This document shows positions 27,675 through 36,734 of a stretch of DNA of 64,000 nucleotides, one piece after another. The position numbers and the translations under genes are program-made. The notes under the pieces were generated by a model. The model was not told the DNA's origin and searched no databases. It saw only the letters and a program-made list of their open reading frames with translations. Each line of letters starts with the position of its first letter. Within the stretch, counting starts at the first letter, position 1. The stretch comes from Chryseobacterium daecheongense (GTDB lineage Bacteria; Bacteroidota; Bacteroidia; Flavobacteriales; Weeksellaceae), in the NCBI RefSeq assembly GCF_003729955.1, contig NZ_RJTX01000004.1, positions 496,001 to 560,000 on the forward strand. The letters are read 5' to 3'.

Positions 27675-27792
27675 AACTAATATTTTAAATGGTTGTTTAA
27701 TATTTCTTAAACGACACTCTTTTTATTAAATTATGTCTAAGTGGCTTATTTAACGTACTTTATAATTCTTTAAGACGAATTGGGATTATATC

Positions 27793-28281
27793 TTATTTTC
27801 CTAAATTTTTCATAATTCTTTCCACGAATTCAAATGCAGCGGGACAAATCAGTGTATTTTTTATCATCAGGTTATTAATCTGGTAGATCTTTTTGCGGTC
27901 GGTATGCGGATATTCTCTGCAGGCTTTTGGCCTTACTTCATAGATAGAGCAGGTATTGTCCTCATTCAGGAAAAAACAAGGGAGGTTTTGCAGCACCTTA
28001 TCATTATCTTCATCCACCCTCAAAAATTTGGACTCAAAGTCTGCCGGCCTCATACGGAGATGTTTGGAAATCCTTTCAATATCTTTTTCCGTGTACAAAG
28101 GTCCTGTTGTTTTACAACAGTTGGCACACTGCAGACAATCTATTTTTTCAAACACTTCATCATGAGTTTCCTGCACTACATAATCCAGGTTTTTGGGTGG
28201 CTTTTTCTTCAATCCCTCCAAAAATTTCTTATGTTCCTTCTGCTTTTGTAAAGCCTGCTTTTTGTAAAATTCCAGATCCAT
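27793..28281 (-). CDS. YkgJ-type cysteine cluster protein
   Basis: A 162-residue protein of the YkgJ family (putative zinc- or iron-chelating domain). The conserved cysteines appear as CLQCANCCKTTGP (about 28115-28140), PCFFLNEDNTCSIYEVRPKACREYP (about 27930-28000) and a later Cys in LICPAAFE. Metal binding is the family expectation; the role is unknown. Its ATG overlaps the stop of the KirBac gene by one base, so it is translated with it. Confidence 0.88.
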   Translation of the reverse strand: MDLEFYKKQALQKQKEHKKFLEGLKKKPPKNLDYVVQETHDEVFEKIDCLQCANCCKTTGPLYTEKDIERISKHLRMRPADFESKFLRVDEDNDKVLQNLPCFFLNEDNTCSIYEVRPKACREYPHTDRKKIYQINNLMIKNTLICPAAFEFVERIMKNLGK

Positions 28282-29255
28282 TATGATTCCACCTCCTCAG
28301 CAATGGGGAGTTCCGCTTTTTGATATTCATTGATTTTATCCAGGTTCAGAATGGTTGTGAGGTTATCTTTACTCGGATAATACATAGGAGTAAATTTGGC
28401 TCCGTAAACAATTTCATTGGAGGTATAAGATGTTCTCTGTACCACAGTATTAGAGAATACTTCATCAAATGCCCTTAATTGAACAATAATTTCAATATCC
28501 GTATTTTTAAAATCTTCTTCCGTAAATCCATAGAATGGTGAATTTTCATCAATTTTATGAACAACCGTCCAGTTCAATGCCAAAGTATTAATCTTGTTCA
28601 TCTGGGTTTCCAAACGGTAAAAATTGCTTTTCGGAGTACCATTCTCAATGACTTCAATGGCTGCCGAAACAATGACGTTTGCATCTGTTAGTGCATTGTT
28701 TTTGTAAGGAGCCAGCCTGAACATTAATGCTGTTGAACCCCGAAAAGGTGCAAGAACCATATTCTCAGAAAATCTTAAATAAGCTCTTGGCCTTGAAAAT
28801 CTTCCATAAAAAAGACCTGTTGCAATGGCAAAGGTAAGTAATCCCAAAAATGCTTCGAAAGTGGCAACTAAGCTCGCCATAAATCCAACCGGAGCTATTC
28901 TTCCATAGCCAACTGTTGTGAAAGTCTGTGAACTGAAGAAAAACACATCGATAAACTCATTTAACGGATCACTTTTATCAATTCCCGTAAGGTGCTCCAC
29001 CCCGATCAGGTAATAAATGAATGCAAATCCAAGATTAATCAATATATAAGCAATCACCAGATAAGAAAGGAAACGGAAAGACGACAAATTGAGCATGGTA
29101 TGGTACCAACTTAATCTGTTGAAAACATTGACTCCCCGTCTTTTAACATTCGGAAGTCCATCTTTATTAATAAATCTTCCGGAAGGTGCATTACTCCCGA
29201 AACCACTGTTTTCTGTATTTTTCTGGCGAATTTTTTGTTTGAATCCTTTTGCCAT
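28281..29255 (-). CDS. Inward-rectifier potassium channel (KirBac family)
   Basis: A 324-residue KirBac-type channel. It has two membrane helices (about residues 60-85 and 125-150) flanking the pore loop with the selectivity filter TTVGYGRIAP (about 28894-28923), and a C-terminal immunoglobulin-like cytoplasmic domain with SENMVLAPFRGSTALMFRLAPYKNN. It should pass K+ across the inner membrane. Overlap by one base with the downstream cysteine-cluster gene indicates a two-gene operon. Confidence 0.94.
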   Translation of the reverse strand: MAKGFKQKIRQKNTENSGFGSNAPSGRFINKDGLPNVKRRGVNVFNRLSWYHTMLNLSSFRFLSYLVIAYILINLGFAFIYYLIGVEHLTGIDKSDPLNEFIDVFFFSSQTFTTVGYGRIAPVGFMASLVATFEAFLGLLTFAIATGLFYGRFSRPRAYLRFSENMVLAPFRGSTALMFRLAPYKNNALTDANVIVSAAIEVIENGTPKSNFYRLETQMNKINTLALNWTVVHKIDENSPFYGFTEEDFKNTDIEIIVQLRAFDEVFSNTVVQRTSYTSNEIVYGAKFTPMYYPSKDNLTTILNLDKINEYQKAELPIAEEVES

Positions 29256-29441
29256 GTTATCTCATTTTTGTTTTAATTGGCTACTCTCACAAATTGTACA
29301 GATTTTCAAATTTATTCTCTTATACATTTACGATTTTGCAGTTTTACGATTTTACTACAGCATAACCAACATGCAAAGATAAAATATTGTTTTCATGAAA
29401 TTTATCAACTCTGCCATTGAATTTATAAATTGATTTTGGAG

Positions 29442-29449
29442 TAACTTTG
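29442..29449 (+). promoter_or_regulatory. Possible -7 element of the globin gene
   Basis: TAACTTTG matches TAnnTTTG but ends only 5 bp before the ATG at 29455. If used, the mRNA would have almost no leader. Confidence 0.35.
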
Positions 29450-29454
29450 ATACT

Positions 29455-29835
29455 ATGAAAAAGCTGGAATCAAGAGAAGATATTGAGCTTCTTGTCAATT
29501 CATTTTATGATAAAGTAACTAAGGATGAAACCATTGGCTTCTTCTTCAATGATGTTGCTAAGGTGAACTGGGCCAATCATCTTCCTAAAATGTATTCGTT
29601 CTGGGAATCTATTCTTTTCGGACAAATGACTTACAAAGGCAATCCTATGGCGGTTCATTTCCCGATCAATGAAATGGAAGCGATGGAGGTGAAACATTTT
29701 GATAGATGGATTGAGCTTTGGAAAAAAACGATTGATGAAAACTTTGTGGGTGAAAATGCTGATATGGCGATCTATAAAGCTGAAAATATTGCCAAACTAA
29801 TGGCCTACAAAATGGAAATGGCAAGAAAGCTTTAA
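29455..29835 (+). CDS. Group 3 truncated haemoglobin
   Basis: A 126-residue truncated haemoglobin of the TrHb3 (P) type. Family features are FFNDVAKVNWANHLPKMYSFWESILFG, YKGNPMAVHFPINEMEAMEVKHFDRWIELW; the His in MEVKHFDRW is in the position expected for the proximal haem ligand. It could bind O2 or NO. The stop overlaps the convergent antiporter gene by 4 bp. It is monocistronic. Confidence 0.9.
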   Translation: MKKLESREDIELLVNSFYDKVTKDETIGFFFNDVAKVNWANHLPKMYSFWESILFGQMTYKGNPMAVHFPINEMEAMEVKHFDRWIELWKKTIDENFVGENADMAIYKAENIAKLMAYKMEMARKL

Positions 29836-30902
29836 GGAACAATGACCGTAAAAATATAGGTCGCCAAATTAACTAAAAGAACGGTTCCGTAAAGAATGTT
29901 GGTCTTTCCTCTGCTTAAAGATAACATCACAATAAATACAGATAAGGAAAGCAAAATAATATCTTTTTTATCCAATCCCAACACGAGAGGAATGTCATAC
30001 GCTATACAAACCATCGAAACGGCCGGAATAGTAAGTCCGATACTTGCTAAGGCAGAGCCCAAAGCCAAATTCAAACTGGACTGTATCTGATTATTTCGTG
30101 CTGCTCTGATCGCCGCAACTCCTTCCGGAAGCAATACTACTGCTGCAATGATAACCCCAACCAAGGATTTTGGCGCCCCAAAACTCTGAACCATATTTTC
30201 AATGGTAGTAGACAGTCCTTTTGCCATCAGAACGACAATTCCTAAACAAATCACCAAAAATACAAAACTAATCAACGTTTTCGCAAAGGAAGGAATATAA
30301 AGCTCTTCCGGATGTTCTTCCGGTATAGTAAAGTAATTTCTGTGCCTTACGGTCTGAACCATTAAAAATATCCCATAAATGACAAGACAGGCAATGGATA
30401 CAAAGGTTAGCTGGGCTTCATTATAAAACGGCCCGTTCACACTGGAGGTAAAATTCGGTAAGACCAAAGTCAGAACCAGTATAGAGACAATACTGACCAG
30501 ATAAGTTGTTGCTGAGGTTCTGGCGAAGAATTGTTCGTAATACTTTACACCACCTACCAGAATACATATTCCTAAAATTCCATTAAGAATAAGCATGACA
30601 GCAGCGAAAACCGTATCTCTGGCCAATGTGATGGCCTGATCCCCTCCTGCAACCATTAAAGAAATAATCAATGCTACTTCAATAATCGTAATACAGAGAG
30701 CCAGAATAATTGTTCCGAAAGGTTCTCCAACTTTATGAGCCACTACTTCAGCATGATGTACTGCCGATAATACACTTCCGGTAAGCAAAAGCCCGGCAAT
30801 GATATCATACAAGACTCCACCTCCCATCCATCCTGAAAAGTAATATAATACTGCCAGAACAGGGATAATATACGTATAATGTAAAAGTTCCTTTAATCTC
30901 AT
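29832..30902 (-). CDS. Calcium:proton antiporter-like transporter (ChaA/CaCA superfamily)
   Basis: A 356-residue membrane protein with about eleven helices and two related halves, each with an acidic substrate-binding segment: GEPFGTIILALCITIIEVALI (about 30670-30730) and VIIAAVVLLPEGVAAIRAARNNQIQSSLNLALGSALASIGL (about 30030-30160). These match the alpha repeats of the calcium/cation antiporter superfamily as in ChaA. It probably exports Ca2+ or Na+ for H+. It is last in a minus-strand run that begins with hflX, 66 bp after the preceding gene. Confidence 0.88.
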   Translation of the reverse strand: MRLKELLHYTYIIPVLAVLYYFSGWMGGGVLYDIIAGLLLTGSVLSAVHHAEVVAHKVGEPFGTIILALCITIIEVALIISLMVAGGDQAITLARDTVFAAVMLILNGILGICILVGGVKYYEQFFARTSATTYLVSIVSILVLTLVLPNFTSSVNGPFYNEAQLTFVSIACLVIYGIFLMVQTVRHRNYFTIPEEHPEELYIPSFAKTLISFVFLVICLGIVVLMAKGLSTTIENMVQSFGAPKSLVGVIIAAVVLLPEGVAAIRAARNNQIQSSLNLALGSALASIGLTIPAVSMVCIAYDIPLVLGLDKKDIILLSLSVFIVMLSLSRGKTNILYGTVLLVNLATYIFTVIVP

Positions 30903-30968
30903 AAAGCGTCTACAAAATACAAAAAATCTATTGAATTTGAAATATTAAAAGAAAAAATTAATCAATTT

Positions 30969-31298
30969 TTAATGACACCAGAAGTAATAATCCTGAAAAT
31001 CTGTCAACATGTGAAACAATAATCCGATGGCAATAATTCTGATATTTCCTTTAAATAACAACATCAAAAAATACACCGCAATAGCATAGTAGGAATGCAA
31101 AATATGAAAACCTATACTGTTTCTAGAAGGATCAAATACAGGATTAGCGAACAAATGATCTAGATCCACTAACATGGTTGCCAATAAAATGAAGTATACT
31201 TTCTTCCAATTTTCACGGTAAAAAACAAGTGCAATAAAACCCGGAAAAATTAAATGTAAAAAGTAATGAGTGCATGTTTTCCAAAAGAAACAATCCAT
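30969..31298 (-). CDS. Small membrane protein (DUF6122-like)
   Basis: A 109-residue protein with about four hydrophobic segments and conserved-looking His and Asp residues near the membrane (YFLHLIFPGFIAL, DLDHLFANPVFDP, HILHSYYAI, HMLTDFQDY). The DLDH/HxxHS pattern resembles membrane-bound metal-dependent hydrolase-like YdjM proteins; I believe it is the Bacteroidota DUF6122 type, but this rests on memory. Its start overlaps the stop of the AlkD-like gene by one base. Confidence 0.72.
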   Translation of the reverse strand: MDCFFWKTCTHYFLHLIFPGFIALVFYRENWKKVYFILLATMLVDLDHLFANPVFDPSRNSIGFHILHSYYAIAVYFLMLLFKGNIRIIAIGLLFHMLTDFQDYYFWCH

Positions 31299-32017
31299 TA
31301 TATTCTGCCTTTTAAATAGTCCTGCCTTACATCTTCATCAAGCTTTTCAATAGCATATCTGAGGCATGTTCTTGGCATTTCTTTGTAATGAATATTAAGA
31401 TAATCGATCAATTCCTTTTCGTTCTTATTCCCCATTTCCCGCAACAGCCATCCATTGGCTTTATGCATGAGATCGTGGGAATGTTTCAAATTGTTTGTCA
31501 CAAATTCTTTCGTCAACTCGTAAGATCCTTTTTTAATATAATGCATGGTTCCCACTACCGCTATTCTTTTATGCCACATCTCTTCAGAAGCAGATAACTT
31601 TCTCAACAGGTCTTCTTTCCGATTTTCAAAGGCGTATCGGCCTAGAATTTTATAACAGCTGGAATCCACCAGATCCCAATTGTTAATGTACTTCAAATGA
31701 TTTAAATAAAAATCTATGATTTCTTTTTTTATGGCAGGATCTTTTGTCTTTTCGAATTTAGAAACCAGCATAAATAAAGCCGTTAATCTATGTTCATGAT
31801 AAACTGAAGAAAGCAGTATGCCTAAATCTTCTAAAGAAATTTTTGAATAATATTCTTTCGCAACAGAACGTTGATCAGGAACTGTTACACCAAGAAACAA
31901 ATCTCCTTCTCCGTATTCTCCTTTTCCTGTTTTAAAGAATCTTGGGAAAAATTCAGCTTTTTCGGGAATGGATAAAACGGCCAATGCTTCCTGTACTTCT
32001 TTTACAATATTAGTCAT
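31298..32017 (-). CDS. DNA alkylation repair protein (AlkD-like)
   Basis: A HEAT-like-repeat protein of 239 residues similar to AlkD glycosylase, which removes positively charged alkylated bases. Typical stretches are GEYGEGDLFLGVTVPDQRSVAKEY, INNWDLVDSSCYKILG and MHKANGWLLREMGNK. The conserved Trp and Asp of the DNA-binding groove (NWDLVD) are present. It lies in the minus-strand run hflX-DUF4919-antiporter-AlkD-DUF6122. Confidence 0.9.
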   Translation of the reverse strand: MTNIVKEVQEALAVLSIPEKAEFFPRFFKTGKGEYGEGDLFLGVTVPDQRSVAKEYYSKISLEDLGILLSSVYHEHRLTALFMLVSKFEKTKDPAIKKEIIDFYLNHLKYINNWDLVDSSCYKILGRYAFENRKEDLLRKLSASEEMWHKRIAVVGTMHYIKKGSYELTKEFVTNNLKHSHDLMHKANGWLLREMGNKNEKELIDYLNIHYKEMPRTCLRYAIEKLDEDVRQDYLKGRI

Positions 32018-32032
32018 CTGGTTATTAACACA

Positions 32033-33319
32033 TTATTTAACATCATCTAAAGCAATACTCTCCTGTTCCTGCTCTTCTTTGGCAATTTTATTCGGATTAG
32101 CCACCTTTGCAATAGTAAGCCCCTGAACAATAATGGAAAACACAACCACACAATAAGTAATACTTAAAATAACCGTACTGTATTCACTTTTAGGTATAGA
32201 CATTGCCAAAGCAATGGAAACCCCTCCTCTTATTCCACCCCAAACCAAAACTTTCATTGTTTGCGGACTGAATCTTGTTTTAAAAGACATGAACTTCGTA
32301 GGTCCCCAAATAGAAATAAATCTTGCCAATAAAACTACTACAATAGCAACCAGTCCCGGGATCATAAAGTGTCTTAAATCTTTAATCATTAAAAGCTCAA
32401 ATCCTATGAATAAAAACAATACTGCATTCAGGATCTCATCAATCAATTCCCAGAACTTGATAAGGTAATCCTGTGTCACAGATTTCATTTTAAACTTCAC
32501 ATTAAAATTCCCCATGAACAGTCCTGCCGCAACCATCGTTAAAGGTCCGGAAATATGCATTTGTCTTGCAATAAGATAGCCACCCATTACCACAGACAAT
32601 GTTACCAGCACTGAAATAATATAATCATCCACTTCCCGCATTAATCTGGAAGTAACCCACCCTAAGACAACACCTAAAAGCAGTCCGCCCCCGGCTTCTT
32701 TCATTAAGAGTATGATAATGCTTTCTACTCCCAAATCCACCTCATTTCCTATCGCCAACTGCATTACCACAGTGAAAACCACTACAGCCATACCATCATT
32801 GAAAAGGGATTCTCCCGCTACTTTTGTTTCTAAAGCTTTAGAAACATTGGCTTGCTTTAAAATACTTAATACGGCAACAGGATCCGTGGGCGAAATTAAA
32901 GCCCCAAAAACCATGCAATAAATGAAAGGCAACTGAAGTCCTACCAATGGCAATAGATAATACACACCGAAGGCCACCACAAAGGTAGATATTACAACCC
33001 CTGCCGTAGAAAATATGACAACAGGCCAAAACTGTTCCTTTAAATCATCAATATTAATATGAATTCCACCCGCAAATAATAGAAAATTAAGCATTGCCCC
33101 CATCAGAACCTCCGTAAAATCAATGCTTCCCATCAACTTATTAAGGTGTCCGAAAGTTCTCGGCAGAACAGTTTCCCCAAATGAAACTAAAAAAATGGAA
33201 ACCACAATAGCAATCACCATGATCCCGATAGTACTCGGAAGTTTAAGAAATCTGTAATTAAGATAGGCAAATATGGATGCTAAGACGATTAAAGCTGAAA
33301 ATGAATAATATAATTCCAC
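32033..33319 (-). CDS. Sodium:proton antiporter (CPA1/NhaP type)
   Basis: A 428-residue cation:proton antiporter with about twelve helices. The CPA1 features are GALISPTDPVAVLSILKQANVSKALETKVAGESLFNDGMAVVVF (about 32770-32900, with the conserved ND ion-binding pair) and WGGIRGGVSIALAMSIP (about 32200-32250). The last 30 residues are hydrophilic. It exchanges Na+ or K+ for H+ at the inner membrane. Gaps to its neighbours are 15 and 23 bp, so it is part of the hflX operon. Confidence 0.93.
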   Translation of the reverse strand: MELYYSFSALIVLASIFAYLNYRFLKLPSTIGIMVIAIVVSIFLVSFGETVLPRTFGHLNKLMGSIDFTEVLMGAMLNFLLFAGGIHINIDDLKEQFWPVVIFSTAGVVISTFVVAFGVYYLLPLVGLQLPFIYCMVFGALISPTDPVAVLSILKQANVSKALETKVAGESLFNDGMAVVVFTVVMQLAIGNEVDLGVESIIILLMKEAGGGLLLGVVLGWVTSRLMREVDDYIISVLVTLSVVMGGYLIARQMHISGPLTMVAAGLFMGNFNVKFKMKSVTQDYLIKFWELIDEILNAVLFLFIGFELLMIKDLRHFMIPGLVAIVVVLLARFISIWGPTKFMSFKTRFSPQTMKVLVWGGIRGGVSIALAMSIPKSEYSTVILSITYCVVVFSIIVQGLTIAKVANPNKIAKEEQEQESIALDDVK

Positions 33320-33342
33320 TAAGCTGTTTTTATATTTTTAAA

Positions 33343-33972
33343 TTAAAAGTCCAGATAAAGAACTTTGATGTAAATGGTGTTGCTCCCTTTTTCCCAAATA
33401 TCGAACATTCCGTCTTTCGCAGGCTTTGATCCTCTTGTGTAATCCTGCCCTATATTCAGCATATTGAGCAAAATATATTCATCCCCTACAGAGTTGACTT
33501 GATAGGCCGTTTTCTCAGATTTCCCGTCCCCGGAGGATTTTATGGCATCCGTCAGCAATCGGAGCTGGCTTAAATGATGACTGAAGTTGCTTGCATCTTT
33601 CTTATCATCATATGCCCTAAGCAAAATAAGCAACACATCCAGATTCGTAGGATCTTTATCATATAAAACTTTCCCTTGTTTGATGCAATCTTCAAAATTC
33701 TTAGCCTTAAATGCTTCCGCCAGGCTTTTGAAGTCATCGTCCGAAGTAGAAACCTTATTGTCTTTAAAATTCCTTCCATAGTAAAGATGCTGCGCTTCAA
33801 TGCTATCTAAAGATTTTGGATACCCTTTATATTTGAAAATCAGTTTATCATAATTGTAGGGAGACTGTGTACTTTTAAGATTTTTCTCAATGCTTTTAAA
33901 ATCCAATCTGGATTTCTGGCTGAACCCAAAAACCGAAAATAGAAGCAATAAAAGGAAAAGGTAGTTTTTCAT
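33343..33972 (-). CDS. DUF4919 secreted protein
   Basis: A 209-residue protein of the Bacteroidota DUF4919 family with a signal peptide ending at FGFSQ. The middle part is helical and TPR-like (FEDCIKQGKVLYDKDPTNLDVLLILLRAY). Function unknown. Its ATG overlaps the hflX stop by one base, indicating coupled translation. Confidence 0.82.
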   Translation of the reverse strand: MKNYLFLLLLLFSVFGFSQKSRLDFKSIEKNLKSTQSPYNYDKLIFKYKGYPKSLDSIEAQHLYYGRNFKDNKVSTSDDDFKSLAEAFKAKNFEDCIKQGKVLYDKDPTNLDVLLILLRAYDDKKDASNFSHHLSQLRLLTDAIKSSGDGKSEKTAYQVNSVGDEYILLNMLNIGQDYTRGSKPAKDGMFDIWEKGSNTIYIKVLYLDF

Positions 33973-35195
33973 TAATCGTTGTTTTCTTCTTCGTCGTTGT
34001 CGAAATATTCAAAAAGAAAATCGTTGTACGGGAATCTCGAAATATGAATATTCATCACCTCATCGTAGATCAGTCTTTTCATTTCCGGGAAGTTTTCTTT
34101 TGTTAAGGCTGAAATGAAAACAGTCGGGTATTTTGATTTTGCCATCCAGGTCTTCTTCCATTCGTCTAAAGAAATATTCTTTCTCGTAGCAGGAGTGAGA
34201 TCATCCTCATCTTTTTTCTCATAACTGAAATCATCGATTTTATTGAAAATCATGACCATCGGTTTTCTATGAGCATCAATTTCCTGTAAAATCTGATTGA
34301 CCGAAGCAATATGATCCTCAAAACTTTCATGCGAAATATCTACCACATGGATCAGTAAATCAGCTTCCCTTACCTCATCTAATGTAGATTTGAATGATTC
34401 CACGAGCTGGGTAGGTAATTTTCTGATGAATCCTACTGTATCTGTTAGCAGAAATGGCAAATTTCCAATCACCACCTTTCTCACCGTTGTATCAAGGGTC
34501 GCAAATAATTTATTTTCAGCAAAAACTTCAGATTTTGAAAGTGCATTCATCAAAGTGGACTTTCCAACATTGGTGTACCCAACCAAAGCAACACGTACCA
34601 TTTTTCCTCTGTTATTTCTTTGAGTGGCCATTTGCTTATCTATTGTTTTAAGCTTATCCTTCAATAAGGAAATCCTGTCACGGATGATACGACGGTCGGT
34701 TTCAATTTCCGTTTCCCCCGGTCCTCTCATTCCGATTCCCCCTCTCTGACGTTCCAAGTGAGTCCACATCCTTGTCAGACGTGGTAAAAGATATTCATAT
34801 TGTGCAAGCTCTACCTGCGTTCTTGCATACGAAGTTTGCGCTCTTTGGGCGAAAATATCAAGAATGAGATTGGTTCTGTCTAAGATTTTAACTTCAAGTT
34901 CTCTTTCTAAGTTTTTAAGTTGTGATGGAGAAAGTTCATCATCAAAAATCACGGTCCCTATTTCATTTTCTTTTACATAATCTCTGATTTCTTCTGCCTT
35001 TCCACTTCCTACAAACGTTCTGGAATCCGGCTGCGATAACTTTTGGGTAAATCTTCTTTCTACCGTAGCTCCCGCAGTGTAAGCTAAAAATTCCAACTCA
35101 TCCATGTATTCTTTCAGCTTGTCCTCATCCTGGTCTTTGGTGACTAATCCTACCAAAACCGCTTTTTCATATTGATGTTCCTTCTTTTCTAACAT
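33972..35195 (-). CDS. hflX: GTPase HflX
   Basis: A ribosome-associated GTPase of 407 residues. The N-terminal domain has VGSGKAEEIRDYV and ILDRTNLILDIFAQRAQTSYARTQVELAQYEYLLPRL; a coiled-coil segment RMWTHLERQRGGIGMRGPGETEIETDRR follows; the G domain has GYTNVGKSTLMNAL (G1), DTVGFIRKLP (G3) and IFNKID (G4). HflX rescues stalled ribosomes under heat and other stress. It heads a minus-strand gene run continuing to about 30969 or 29832. Confidence 0.96.
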   Translation of the reverse strand: MLEKKEHQYEKAVLVGLVTKDQDEDKLKEYMDELEFLAYTAGATVERRFTQKLSQPDSRTFVGSGKAEEIRDYVKENEIGTVIFDDELSPSQLKNLERELEVKILDRTNLILDIFAQRAQTSYARTQVELAQYEYLLPRLTRMWTHLERQRGGIGMRGPGETEIETDRRIIRDRISLLKDKLKTIDKQMATQRNNRGKMVRVALVGYTNVGKSTLMNALSKSEVFAENKLFATLDTTVRKVVIGNLPFLLTDTVGFIRKLPTQLVESFKSTLDEVREADLLIHVVDISHESFEDHIASVNQILQEIDAHRKPMVMIFNKIDDFSYEKKDEDDLTPATRKNISLDEWKKTWMAKSKYPTVFISALTKENFPEMKRLIYDEVMNIHISRFPYNDFLFEYFDNDEEENND

Positions 35196-35401
35196 TAAGT
35201 TTCTTCTATGTTTATGAGATTTACAAGGTAATATTTTTAAATATAAAAAACAAAAAAAAGTCCGTCATTAACATTTAGTTGATATAATCTTAATCTCTTC
35301 ATAGTGCTGATTTATAGAATTTTATTATCTTTATAGTGCTTGTTTTCAATTTTAATTCGTTATTATTGAAAATTATATAAAAACTAATACTCCAGCGTAT
35401 C

Positions 35402-36109
35402 ATGATTACCAATATAAGATGCATGATTATTGATGATGATGAACTGGACAGACTGGTTCTTCACCACCACGTTAATCAATATGAGAATATTGAAATTGTT
35501 GCAACCTTCAATTCAGCAGAAAAAGCCATACCCTATCTTGATCTGCCCATAGATCTTTTATTTCTTGATATCGATTTACCTGGCATGAGCGGGATTGAAT
35601 TCAGAAAGCTTGCTCATAAAATTCCCGCCTGTATTTTTGTAAGCTCCCATCCTGAGTATGCGATAGAAACGTTTGAGCTCGACACTTTAGATTTCATTCC
35701 AAAACCCTTAAAAACAGATCGATTTCATCATTCTATGCAAAGGCTTTTTGATTTTTTTGAAACAAAGGAAAAATGCGATTGTTTTGATGCCTTAATCGGT
35801 GAAAACTGTATTAAAATAAAGGAGGGGGGCAATATTTACCAGGTAAAGATCACAGATATTCTTTATCTGGAAGCATTAAAAGATTACACCCGAATCATAA
35901 CTCAGGAAAAAAAGCATTGCATCCTGGATTCTCTTGGAAATATTCTCCATAAAAGCTGCTTTGATTCTTTTGTACGGATTCACCGGAGTTATGCCGTCCC
36001 CCGACATCTGATCAGAAGTAAAAACAACCACGAAGTAGAGCTCGTGGAACACATTAAACTCCCTATAGGAAGGGCTTACAAGAGCAATCTTTCTTTTTTT
36101 GACCCTTAA
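35402..36109 (+). CDS. LytTR family response regulator
   Basis: A two-component response regulator of 235 residues: receiver domain (1-120) with acidic pocket DDDE, phospho-acceptor Asp in LLFLDIDLPGMSG and conserved Lys in FIPKPLK, then a LytTR DNA-binding domain (about 135-235) with ILYLEALKDYTRI and SFVRIHRSYAVP. No histidine kinase gene is adjacent. It lies 139 bp upstream of the secreted cassette at 36249-39686 in the same direction and is a candidate regulator of it; this link is inferred from position. Confidence 0.92.
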   Translation: MITNIRCMIIDDDELDRLVLHHHVNQYENIEIVATFNSAEKAIPYLDLPIDLLFLDIDLPGMSGIEFRKLAHKIPACIFVSSHPEYAIETFELDTLDFIPKPLKTDRFHHSMQRLFDFFETKEKCDCFDALIGENCIKIKEGGNIYQVKITDILYLEALKDYTRIITQEKKHCILDSLGNILHKSCFDSFVRIHRSYAVPRHLIRSKNNHEVELVEHIKLPIGRAYKSNLSFFDP

Positions 36110-36248
36110 GCCGATTTCTTATCGACGGTCGTTGGTCGATTATTTCTGTCGTTTATCTATTTTAAAAATATCCGGTTTTATTATGTGGTAATTTAGTGTC
36201 CCTAAATAACTTATAATACTATTAATAACCATAAAAATAAAACCTAAT

Positions 36249-36728
36249 ATGAAAATTAAATTTACCCCCCTTATTTTTCTTTGGCTTTTAGCAACTTCAG
36301 GACTTCTAAAATCACAAATGGCGGTTTTAGCATCCGGAGGTAATGCCACAGGAGTCGGCTCAAGCTCCTATAGTATAGGACAGATCGCCTATCTCCATAA
36401 AGGAAGCAATGCCGAAGTAATGGAGGGAGTTCAAACAGCTTTCGAAGTTACAGCTCTCTCAACCAACGAATCCGGCAGCAATAAAGAAAATGGCATTCTG
36501 CTTTACCCAAATCCTTTTAAGGATTTCCTTTATTTAGATTTCACCTCCAATGATTATAGGGATTCCTCCTATCAATTATTCGATGCTCAAGGGAAACTGA
36601 TTAAAAAGGATAAGATTTCCCAATCAAAATCCGAACTCAATTTTTCTGATCTTCCTTCCGCAATGTATATCATTAAAATAAGACAGGAAGGCAGGGACAT
36701 CAAAATATTTAAAATCATAAAAAAATAA
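36249..36728 (+). CDS. T9SS type A sorting domain-containing protein
   Basis: A 159-residue secreted protein: signal peptide (to about residue 24), a short N-terminal part with SSYSIGQIAYLHKGSNAEVMEGVQTAFEV, and a C-terminal type A sorting domain for the type IX secretion system (LLYPNPFKDFLYLDF, FDAQGKLIKKDKI, LPSAMYIIKIRQEGRDIKIFKIIKK). The mature passenger is only about 60 residues. It is followed 6 bp later by the large repeat protein, so the two are co-transcribed. Confidence 0.88.
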   Translation: MKIKFTPLIFLWLLATSGLLKSQMAVLASGGNATGVGSSSYSIGQIAYLHKGSNAEVMEGVQTAFEVTALSTNESGSNKENGILLYPNPFKDFLYLDFTSNDYRDSSYQLFDAQGKLIKKDKISQSKSELNFSDLPSAMYIIKIRQEGRDIKIFKIIKK

Positions 36729-36734
36729 ACGACC

